From contig DATDMG010000158.1 of assembly GCA_036518955.1 (NCBI GenBank), positions 1 through 14,793 of the forward strand: a stretch of DNA of 14,793 nt, in the 5' to 3' direction. Positions 1 through 6,380 of the stretch are shown in pieces; position 1 is the stretch's first letter, and each line of letters starts with the position of its first letter. The position numbers and the translations under genes are program-made. This DNA is from DATDMG01 sp036518955 (GTDB taxonomy: Bacteria; Actinomycetota; Actinomycetes; Actinomycetales; Kineosporiaceae). The notes under the pieces were generated by a model, which saw nothing but the letters and a program-made list of their open reading frames with translations, was not told the DNA's origin and did not search any database.

Positions 1-2
1 CA

Positions 3-215
3 CCCCTTGCGTCCTGGGCCCGCAGCGTCGCCGCCGTGACCCTGCAGGTGATCAAGCGGACTGAAGCGCACGCCTTCAAGGTGGTGCCCCGCCGGTGGGT
101 GGTCGAGCGGACGTTCGGCTGGCTGCTGCGCTACAGGCGACTGGTCCGCGACTACGAGCGCCGTCCCCAGCATCACGAAGTGATGGTCTGCTGCTCAGGG
201 CGTCGGTCGGGAAGG
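3..215 (+). pseudogene. IS5-family transposase, C-terminal remnant
   Basis: The reading frame is open from the window edge and carries the C-terminal signature of IS5-family DDE transposases. The clearest segments are VVPRRWVVERTFGWLLRYRR and LVRDYERRPQHHEVMV, in which the glutamate of WVVERTFGWL is the third acidic residue of the DDE triad. After about position 190 the frame stops resembling a transposase. Homologues normally end within about 10-15 residues of this point, so the extreme C-terminus is probably altered or fused to unrelated sequence. The N-terminal part lies outside the window, so I cannot say whether the element was intact upstream. No terminal inverted repeat was identified after it. 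Family assignment is confident; inactivity of this copy is inferred from the abnormal end. Confidence 0.75.
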
Positions 216-254
216 TACGCCCATCGTCATGGCGGAATCCACCACTCGATCGCC

Positions 255-660
255 GAGGGCGCGACGTCGTTCCCGGGCTGTGGGTGGCCTACCTGTCGGT
301 GCAGGAGTATCAGGGATCGACCCAGGCCTGGATCAGGGCGACCTACGCGTCGATCGCGGTGATCGCCGCCCGGTACGGGGTGTCGGCCTGGGCGATGACC
401 GCCGCCGGGAGCGAGCGGATCGTCGAGGACGCCCGGCCCGCGGTACCGACCTCGTCCTCGCCCTGGTCGCCCACCGGCTCGGACCGGGCGCCGTCACCGC
501 GGGCCAGGTCCTGTTCGCCACCTCGATCACCCCGGCGATGATCTCCTTCCACGCCACCACCGCCCGCGCTGCGCGAAGCGCAGGGACGCGCCGCCCGCTC
601 CGTGGTCGCCCTCGGCCGTGAGGGCGTGCTGCCCGCGGTGTTCGACCACCACCACCGGGG
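255..660 (+). pseudogene. Decayed unidentified coding stretch with frameshifts
   Basis: Protein-like sequence continues here only if the frame is switched. Frame 2 reads LWVAYLSVQEYQGSTQAWIR and YASIAVIAARYGVSAWAMT to about 435. Frame 1 then continues with TDLVLALVAHRLGPGAVTAG and QVLFATSITPAMISFHATT to about 570. Frame 2 resumes with REAQGRAARSVVALGREGVL to about 640. The segments abut and have sensible amino-acid composition, as expected of one ancestral gene broken by two or more indels. I do not recognise the family. It lies between an IS5 remnant and a decayed regulator, and could be either an independent gene or a divergent upstream part of that regulator. Confidence 0.35.
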
Positions 661-679
661 CGCCGAAGGCCGCCTCGCC

Positions 680-1130
680 CGCCCAGACCGCGGTCGCGGA
701 CTTCCATCAACCGTGGGAGAGGGTCGCCGCCGACGCGGCCAGGGACTGCAGGTCGGGCCTGCGCAGGCGCCAGTTCCTGAACCCGGCGGGATCCGCCACG
801 TCGGCCTCGTCGATCGCCGCGCGGCAATGGCTGCTCAGCGCACCGAGGTCGTCGCGCGTGCCTCGGGAACCTTCACGGTCGGAGCTGACCACGTGACGGC
901 GGTGCGCGGCTGCCGCCGGCCTCCAGCACCTGGACAACACTGCTGGTGGAGCGGCCGCGCGTCCGCAGACTCTCGGCTTCCTGGTCCGGCACGCCCAGCC
1001 CGTGGTCCGCCACGGGCACCATGACGGGGCCACCGGGTGCGCGGCTGCTGGGTGCCACCGCGGAGCTGATGCACCTGCTGGGGTGGGCCAGCCTCGACGC
1101 CGACCACCAGGCCGCCGCCCAACGGGCACC
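680..1130 (+). pseudogene. Decayed XRE/TPR-type transcriptional regulator
   Basis: Stitching three frames recovers features of the large actinobacterial family of HTH regulators with a TPR-like C-terminal half. Around 745-830 there is GLRRRQFLNPAGSATSASSI, the RRxFL linker these proteins carry after their N-terminal HTH. Around 905-1015, in another frame, there are AAAGLQHLDNTAGGAAARPQ and TLGFLVRHAQPVVRHG, equivalent to the usual LDxxxGGGxxR and FL segments. Around 1030-1110, in a third frame, there is ARLLGATAELMHLLGWASLD, which matches the LAGWxxxDxGRHxxAQR region. At least two frameshifts separate these blocks, so no functional protein can be made. Family assignment rests on motif memory alone. 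It shares a relic-rich block with the flanking transposase fragments. Confidence 0.5.
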
Positions 1131-1159
1131 TCACCCGGGCTGCGGTCGGACGCCGGTAC

Positions 1160-1342
1160 GACCGGACCCCGGACCTGTTGACCCGGCTGCAGGCGGCCCA
1201 GGCCGCAGCGGCCGATGTCGCGGCGTCCGGCCGCTACGTCGAGGAGTTACGGGTGCGGCACCGGATTCGGCCGGCGTTCCTGCGCAAGCTCGACCCCTGG
1301 TCCACGCGGGCCGCCAGGCTGAGCTGGGCTGAACCGGGCTGA
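1160..1342 (+). pseudogene. C-terminal fragment of an unidentified protein
   Basis: A 60-codon open segment ends at TGA 1340-1342. It reads like a genuine helical C-terminus: TPDLLTRLQAAQAAAADVAA, then GRYVEELRVRHRIRPAFLRK. There is no start codon or ribosome binding site, and it follows the regulator relic in a different frame. It may therefore be the end of a separate broken gene. It is not recognisable with confidence. Confidence 0.3.
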
Positions 1343-1382
1343 ACCGCTCGGCCGGTCCGGTCCCTTGGCGGCGGACCCCTCC

Positions 1383-1666
1383 TGAGGCGACGAAGATCGC
1401 CGGGTGCTCCTCGGCCTTCCACCGGTCCCCCGCTCGGGATCCTGCTGGTAGGCCCGCACCAACGGCCGCTGAGGAGAACCCCACCGCGCCGACTGATCCA
1501 ACTGCGCATCCGCCATGTCGGGCTCCGCGCCAGGCGCCGTCTTCGCCGCCAGCGCCTCCAGCCCACCATCCCGAGCCGTCTTCAGTCAACCGAACGCGGT
1601 CGACCTGGCCACGCCGAGAGAAGTGGGCACAAGATTGTCGCACAGAATCCCACGATAGTCTAGGGA
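1383..1666 (-). pseudogene. IS630-family transposase N-terminal remnant, stop plus frameshift
   Basis: On the minus strand one frame reads from 1666 down to about 1430. It gives a helix-turn-helix segment, VPTSLGVARSTAFG, then an in-frame TGA at 1588-1586 where these proteins normally have tryptophan. The same frame resumes with LKTARDGGLEALAAK. Next come MADAQLDQSARWGSPQRPL and VRAYQQDPER, the winged-helix linker of IS630-type transposases, usually GFxPQRPxRRAYEQDPERV. At about 1428 a frameshift leads into DRWKAEEHPAIFVAS, the RWLxEEYPAI motif. The DDE catalytic domain is missing. This is a dead N-terminal fragment, and its terminal repeats were not found. Confidence 0.7.
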
Positions 1667-1669
1667 CTA

Positions 1670-2078
1670 GGTTTCCTCTTAGTGACCGCGGGAGCCGGGT
1701 GCGGTGGGCCACTGAGCGCTACGCACCATCGCGCCACGCGCTGGCGGGGTTACCGGCAACAATCTTGAGTTAACCTTAGCGGAACCCTGTGACACGCTTA
1801 GATACCCCTTGCATCAGCTGAGCAGTAGAACGATGCGCAGGTCTGAGCCTCAGGGAGGGCTGTACGACCATATCTAGTGCAGTTGCCAACGGCAACTGCT
1901 TCCGGGGGGCGCCCATGCGGCTCTACGCCCGAGTCTGCTCTCGAGTTCTAGAGGATGTGTAGGCAAGAAACATGCGTCGAATCGTCACCTCGCCCACCGT
2001 TGCTCATGGCTCTTACCTCGAAGGCAGTGTAACCGCTGCCCGGGCGCGTTGTGGCAGCTTCTGCGGATGGGACGTGGC
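1670..2078. other. Non-coding leader region
   Basis: About 400 bases between the IS630 relic and the ATPase gene. It is less GC-rich than its surroundings, with AT-rich patches around 1760-1800 and 1860-1880. It contains the perfect palindrome described separately and a possible 36-codon ORF at its 3' end. No convincing -10/-35 pair was found, but the composition suits a promoter region for the gene at 2079. Confidence 0.4.
1879..1899. promoter_or_regulatory. Perfect inverted repeat, candidate operator
   Basis: The arms gcagttgcc (1879-1887) and ggcaactgc (1891-1899) are exact reverse complements separated by aac. There is no following T-run. The site is 180 bases upstream of the ATPase start and downstream of all relics, so a repressor operator or an RNA hairpin in the leader is more likely than a terminator. 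The binding protein is unknown. Confidence 0.45.
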
Positions 2079-2082
2079 ATGA
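1972..2082 (+). CDS. Possible 36-aa leader ORF
   Basis: An ATG at 1972 opens 36 codons ending in TGA 2080-2082. The terminal ATGA overlaps the preferred start (2079) of the ATPase gene, the classic arrangement for translational coupling. The product begins MRRIVTSPTVAHG and has two cysteines near the end in the segment ARCGSFCGWDVA. The upstream sequence taggcaagaaac is only a weak ribosome binding site. Chance occurrence in GC-rich DNA is quite possible, and I have no homology evidence. Confidence 0.25.
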   Translation: MRRIVTSPTVAHGSYLEGSVTAARARCGSFCGWDVA

Positions 2083-4214
2083 CAGCCGCATCCTTCGGAG
2101 AGGTGGTTGTCGCCCGGAGTGACCTACCTGTGACGCCCGCTCTTGCCTCCCAGTTCCCCCCGATTCTGTCGTCCCGCCTCGACGCCATCCGGCGGGAGGC
2201 CTTCATCGGCCGGTACGACATCACGACGGAATTCCTGCGCTCGCTGCGGGGCGGCGAGCGACGGGTGTTCCTCGTGCACGGCCGGCGCGGTTTCGGCAAG
2301 ACCATGCTGCTGCGGGAGCTCGCCCGCCAGGCTCGGCAGGCCGGACGTGTGGCGGTGGAACTCGACGGCCGGTCGCGGACGCGGATGGCGGAGCAGTTGC
2401 GCGGGCACCTGCTGCCTCCTGACGCCCGGGGCCTGGGTGGGGCGCGGCCGCCCCACGGGCATTCGCCGGAGCCGATCCCGGTCCTGCTGATCGACGACGC
2501 CGACGACGTCGAGGACTGGGTGCGGAACGACGTTCTGCCGCAGTTGCCGGCTTCCGTCCTGCTGGTCATGACGACGACCGCCCCGATGTCCCCGCAGTGG
2601 GGCGTCGACCCGGGGTGGCGGTCCGTAGTGCACGGGGAGCACCTGGCTCCCTTCACCGCGGAGGAGTCTGTGGACCTGCTCGGGCAACTCGGGGTCGATC
2701 CGCGCGAACACGAACGGCTGTGGTATCTGACGGACGGCCACCCGCTGAGCCTGTCGCTGCTGGGCCGGCACTGGTCAGCCCACGGATTCACCTACCTGTC
2801 CGCCCCTGACCTGGTCGACTCACTGCTGGAGACTCTCGTCGGCATACCCCCCGACCAGCACTGCTGTGAGGCCCTGTACGTGTGCGCGCACGCGGTGTCG
2901 GTCAATGAGGACACGCTGCGCGTGGTCCTGGGCGCGGACCATGCATCGACGGCCTGGAGATGGCTCCGCTCGCTCGGCGTCACCCAGCAGACCGGCGAAG
3001 GTCTGCGGATGAACGAATTCGTGCGGCAGCTTGTCGAAGAACACACGATGCGGCGGATGCCTGACCGTGGCTTGGAGCTCCACGCCGCGGTGCACGATTA
3101 CGCGCACGTCCGCATGGTGCAACAGCTGCAAGACTCGGGCTACTGTATCGGGCCGGTGCGGAATCTCTTCGCGGGACACGAGTCGAGCGCGCTCTCGCGA
3201 CTATGGGAAGGCCCGGAGGCCGCGCGAATCTGGAACCGGGTCGCCAGATCCAACGAGCACCAGGAAGCCGTGGAGCTCATCCGGCGCGCGGCGGGGGAGT
3301 CCGACATGGGGCTGGCCCATCACTGGCTTACCCGGCAACCGGAGAGCCTGTACGTCGGCGAGTGCGACGGTGAGCTGGTCGCGGTGGCGATGAATCTCAA
3401 GCTCACCGAGGCAGATGCCCGGCAGTGCGCGGACCCCGTGGTCGAGGCGGTCCTGGGCAGCCTGGACAGCGCCGGGCTGATGCGGAGCGGCGACACGGTG
3501 CATCTGCTGCGATTCGTCGCCGACGACGCCGGACGACAGGACAGCGCCGTGGCGACGTACGTGGGCCTTGCTGCGGCCGTGGCGAACTGGCTGGCGGGCG
3601 AGCCCTCGGTGGGTGTGGCCGTCGGTGCCTTCGGGCGCCGATCGCAACAGGTGCTGGACGACCTGGCACTGATCCCACTGGACATCGCAGACAGGCTTGC
3701 CGAGCAGGTACGCTACTTCGACTTCCGGCGGTTCCCGGTGCGTGATTGGTTCGATTTCCTGGTCAATCATGGCCTGCGGGGCGGTTTCTCCTTGCCGGAC
3801 AGCTGGCTCCGCCCCCCGCCACTGACGTACGGCGAGTTCGCCCGAGCGGTGCAAAGGGCGTTGCAGGACCTCCACCGCTTGGACCGGCTGGCGGCCAACC
3901 CGTTGACCGGGACCTCGCTCGTCGCCGACATGGACCTACTGCCTGCGCAAGCCCTGCAGCGTCGTCTGATCATGGCGGTGGACTCGATCGGCAGCAGCGC
4001 CCGGGACCGGCCGCTGGCCCGCGTGCTGGAGGTTTCGTACCTGCAGGTCGCTACATCCCAGAAGGCTGCCGCGAAGCTGCTCGACCTGCCGTTCAGCACG
4101 TATCGTCGCTATCTCGCCAAAGGCGTTGAGCGGCTCGTGGACATGCTGTGGGCCAGCGAGGTGAGCCCTTCACCCCCGGAGAGCGGTTCACGGTACGCGT
4201 CAGGCGCCCGGTGA
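2079..4214 (+). CDS. P-loop ATPase with GNAT-like and C-terminal HTH-like regions
   Basis: A predicted 711-aa cytosolic protein. The N-terminal AAA/STAND-like ATPase has a Walker A, GRRGFGKT (residues 68-75), and a Walker B, VLLIDDADD (135-143). A helical region follows. Around residues 424-534 there is a GNAT-like segment (YVGECDGELVAVAMNLKL, then VGVAVGAFGRRSQQVLDDL). The C-terminal tail (about 660-690, LLDLPFSTYRRYLAKGVERL) resembles a short HTH-like segment seen in actinobacterial ATPases of this layout. Possible in-frame starts are TTG 2049, ATG 2067 and ATG 2079. I chose 2079 because GGGAC precedes it at reasonable spacing, but the call is soft. Role and acyl substrate are unknown. ATP-dependent regulation or DNA binding is inference. 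It stands alone on its strand, with no close downstream partner. Confidence 0.75.
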   Translation: MTAASFGEVVVARSDLPVTPALASQFPPILSSRLDAIRREAFIGRYDITTEFLRSLRGGERRVFLVHGRRGFGKTMLLRELARQARQAGRVAVELDGRSRTRMAEQLRGHLLPPDARGLGGARPPHGHSPEPIPVLLIDDADDVEDWVRNDVLPQLPASVLLVMTTTAPMSPQWGVDPGWRSVVHGEHLAPFTAEESVDLLGQLGVDPREHERLWYLTDGHPLSLSLLGRHWSAHGFTYLSAPDLVDSLLETLVGIPPDQHCCEALYVCAHAVSVNEDTLRVVLGADHASTAWRWLRSLGVTQQTGEGLRMNEFVRQLVEEHTMRRMPDRGLELHAAVHDYAHVRMVQQLQDSGYCIGPVRNLFAGHESSALSRLWEGPEAARIWNRVARSNEHQEAVELIRRAAGESDMGLAHHWLTRQPESLYVGECDGELVAVAMNLKLTEADARQCADPVVEAVLGSLDSAGLMRSGDTVHLLRFVADDAGRQDSAVATYVGLAAAVANWLAGEPSVGVAVGAFGRRSQQVLDDLALIPLDIADRLAEQVRYFDFRRFPVRDWFDFLVNHGLRGGFSLPDSWLRPPPLTYGEFARAVQRALQDLHRLDRLAANPLTGTSLVADMDLLPAQALQRRLIMAVDSIGSSARDRPLARVLEVSYLQVATSQKAAAKLLDLPFSTYRRYLAKGVERLVDMLWASEVSPSPPESGSRYASGAR

Positions 4215-4902
4215 GGGTCCGTCCCGTGGGGAAGGACGACGAGCGGTGCCGAGGTGATCTGCCGTCGGAACACGCCGTGGAGTTGGCGGCTGGTGAGAAC
4301 CGAGGGCTCTCACCGGCGCGCTGGGCGCGGTGCATCGAGCGAGCAGCTGCCGCTACGGGCATCTGCTGCCCTCTGGCGCTCGGCGCGGGCCGGGCGTACT
4401 CTTCGCCGAGGCTCGCCGAGCAGGCTGTGGAGAAGGTGACAGAGCCCGGCGCCGCTGGGGCTGTACGGCAATCACCGGAACTGGTCGGACGGCGTCCGCC
4501 CGCTGAGGCTGATGCACCGCAGTCCGCTGCGGCGAGGTCAGCGACGCGTGGCCGTTGCTGGTGCAGCCCGACCAGCCTGGTCAACGCCGCGCCGGGCCCA
4601 GCCACGTACGCCGTGCCCATCTCGTGCCCAATCCATATCCACCATCTTGTCCGGGAACCGCCCGACGACGATGCTCAGAGGAGACGGGCCTTTCTCATGG
4701 TGCTGGCAAGGAGCCGATCCAAGAAGCCGCGGAGCCAGCGCCATGATCGGTCAGCCTCAGCCCCCGCAGGTGTGCCGCGGCCGGGACCGTGCAGCCTCCT
4801 GCGCCGACAACGGTGTCGGGGGGCGGATGCCGCTCTTGGTCGTGGGCTGGGCTCGCGCAAGAGCCCGTCGGCCACAGTTGATGTAGAGGGGTGACGCATT
4901 AC
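4215..4902. other. Region without a convincing gene
   Basis: About 690 bases between the ATPase and the SARP gene. Long open frames exist on both strands (for example + 4148-4894), but their predicted products are rich in Arg, Pro, Ala and Ser, lack domain motifs and overlap the ATPase gene. They look like chance ORFs in GC-rich DNA. The 3' end should hold the SARP promoter. I see no clear -35/-10, only the purine-rich gtagagggg just before the SARP start. Confidence 0.5.
4292..4314. terminator. Hairpin, possible terminator after the ATPase gene
   Basis: The arms ggtgaga (4292-4298) and tctcacc (4308-4314) are exact complements around a 9-base loop, 78 bases after the ATPase stop codon. There is no U-tract, which is common among actinobacterial terminators but makes the call weak. 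Confidence 0.25.
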
Positions 4903-5718
4903 ATGATGACTCTTGATCTGGATCCCGCGACAGTATGTCTGTCGAGCGTTCCGCGATTCCAGATCCTCCGCAGGATAGCTGCCTCCCCGGTCGGGGGGTA
5001 TCCGACCGTGCTGACCGGTCGAAAGGTGGGTACGGTGTTGGCGGTGCTGGTGGCGAGAAGGAACACCGTTGTGTCCGTCGACCAGCTCGTTGACGAGGTG
5101 TGGGGCGACCGACCGCCTTCTCGCACCGTCGCCTCGCTGCATGTCTACGTGTCCCAGTTGCGCCGGCTGATCGGCCAGTCGTCCGGCCGGACCGGGCCGC
5201 TGATCACGAGATCACCGGGGTACATGATGGTGATCGAACCTGGCGAACTGGACCTTGACATCTACCGAGACCTCGTGGAGCTGGGCCGGTCACAGTTCAG
5301 TGCGGAGCTCCTGGGCCAGTCGTCGATCACGTTCGAGCGGGCGTTGAGCATGCTCGGCCCCGGGTCCACGTGCGAGTTCGGTCCTGGGCCTGCGCTCAGC
5401 GGACTGTCCGCCTGGCTGGAGGAGAGCCGGCTCGAATGCCTGGACCTGAAGCTCCAGGCTGATCTGGCCCTGGGGCGGCACCGGCAACTGATCAGCACGT
5501 TGTATTCCCTGGTGTCGGAGTATCCCCTCCATGAATCCTTCTATCAGTATCTGATGCGGGCCCTGAACCTGTGCGGCCGCAGGGCGGAGGCGCTGAGCGT
5601 CTACCGCAGCCTTCGGTCGCGGCTCATCACCGAACTCGGGATCGAGCCTTGCGACGAGGTCCGCTTGCTGCACGTGGCGATCCTCAAGGCGGAGAAGGCC
5701 GGCGAACTGGTGAGGTGA
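4903..5718 (+). CDS. SARP-family (AfsR/DnrI-type) transcriptional regulator
   Basis: A 271-aa DNA-binding activator of the SARP type, with no ATPase extension, similar in size to pathway-specific activators of antibiotic clusters. Residues 37-113 form the OmpR-like winged helix: LTGRKVGTVLAVLVARRNTV, VDQLVDEVWGDRPPSRTVAS, and LHVYVSQLRRLI in the recognition region. Residues 119-264 form the bacterial transcriptional activation domain, ending in the characteristic ALSVYRSLRSRLITELGIEP. GTG 4891 is also in frame, but gagggg (4886-4891) directly abuts it. ATG 4903 has an 11-nt spacer and is preferred. SARPs normally activate biosynthetic genes, and the next gene downstream on the same strand is a candidate target. 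Whether a whole cluster lies nearby is not visible here. Confidence 0.9.
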   Translation: MMTLDLDPATVCLSSVPRFQILRRIAASPVGGYPTVLTGRKVGTVLAVLVARRNTVVSVDQLVDEVWGDRPPSRTVASLHVYVSQLRRLIGQSSGRTGPLITRSPGYMMVIEPGELDLDIYRDLVELGRSQFSAELLGQSSITFERALSMLGPGSTCEFGPGPALSGLSAWLEESRLECLDLKLQADLALGRHRQLISTLYSLVSEYPLHESFYQYLMRALNLCGRRAEALSVYRSLRSRLITELGIEPCDEVRLLHVAILKAEKAGELVR

Positions 5719-5889
5719 TCCGGCACGAGGGCGGTGCCGACATCGCCGTCGCCGGCCGTGGTACTCTCGTCGGTGCGCCGCCCAGCGCCCCTTCCGGTCG
5801 GGCTGGGGGTCAGGGCGAAGGAGGCTTCGTACCTACCATGCCGAGGTGTAGGTCCGAGGTATTCCGCGCAAGGCTGGAGAATCCCGACC

Positions 5890-5896
5890 GGGGGAG
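5890..5896 (+). promoter_or_regulatory. Strong ribosome binding site fixing the start at 5902
   Basis: GGGGGAG sits five bases upstream of ATG 5902. This decides the start against an in-frame upstream extension that opens at 5734 and has no conserved features. Confidence 0.7.
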
Positions 5897-5901
5897 TTCG
5901 A

Positions 5902-6321
5902 ATGACCATCGCACAGGATCCGCAGCAGTACGTCGATGAGATGGCCCGCGAGCGCGGATACGTCCTGGACTACCATAAGGTAATGGCCAAGCAGGACTTC
6001 AGGGTACTGGAGGCGACAAATGGGCTCGTCAATGCCGCCTATCTGGAGCAGCGGACACTCGACCGCAAGACCAAGGAACTGATCTTCATTGTCAGCCTGA
6101 CGGTTTTGCGCGCGCCGAAAGGGCAGATCCAGAGCCACATTCGCGTCGCACTGGATCTGGGACTTTCTCCACGGGAGATCCTCGAGGCGATTGAGATCAG
6201 CATTCCGGAAGCGGGCATAGTTGCCTTTCAGGCAGGTTTTGAAGCGTGGCGGGAAGTTGTCGGCGCGGATGGGCTCGAACCCACCGTGCGGGTCCACGAC
6301 TACGGTACCGGTGTTGGATAA
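5902..6321 (+). CDS. Carboxymuconolactone decarboxylase-like (AhpD fold) protein
   Basis: A 139-aa protein of the CMD/AhpD-like all-alpha fold. The core motif is KTKELIFIVSLTVLRAPKGQ followed by IQSHIRVALDLGLSPREILE and AIEISIPEAGIVAFQAGFEA. Glu59 and His79 correspond to the conserved Glu and His of the family. There is no cysteine in the whole protein, so it cannot be an AhpD-type peroxidase, which needs a CxxC pair. It is closer to the PcaC-type decarboxylase or a cyclase/isomerase-like relative in secondary metabolism. It follows the SARP gene by 183 bases on the same strand, which suggests SARP-controlled expression, though this is inference. The substrate is unknown. It ends 59 bases before the convergent operon's last stop codon. 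Confidence 0.85.
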   Translation: MTIAQDPQQYVDEMARERGYVLDYHKVMAKQDFRVLEATNGLVNAAYLEQRTLDRKTKELIFIVSLTVLRAPKGQIQSHIRVALDLGLSPREILEAIEISIPEAGIVAFQAGFEAWREVVGADGLEPTVRVHDYGTGVG

Positions 6322-6380
6322 GGACGCGGTGCCCGCTGGCGGCCGGTATGAGGTCTCCCCGCCGCAAGTAGCCGTGTCGC

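Noticed and set aside
1630..1767. A 9-bp inverted repeat (caagattgt / acaatcttg) that could be IS terminal repeats
   Set aside because: The left copy lies inside the decoded HTH part of the IS630 relic, so it cannot be its terminal repeat; probably chance.
1985..2791. Minus-strand 268-aa ORF
   Set aside because: It lies opposite the ATPase gene, is rich in Arg/Ser/Pro and lacks motifs; the plus strand carries the Walker motifs.
4148..4894. Plus-strand 248-aa ORF
   Set aside because: It overlaps the end of the ATPase gene, has low-information Arg/Ala/Pro composition, no ribosome binding site and no recognisable domain.
5734..5901. N-terminal extension of the CMD-like protein
   Set aside because: Conserved sequence begins only after ATG 5902, which has an excellent ribosome binding site.
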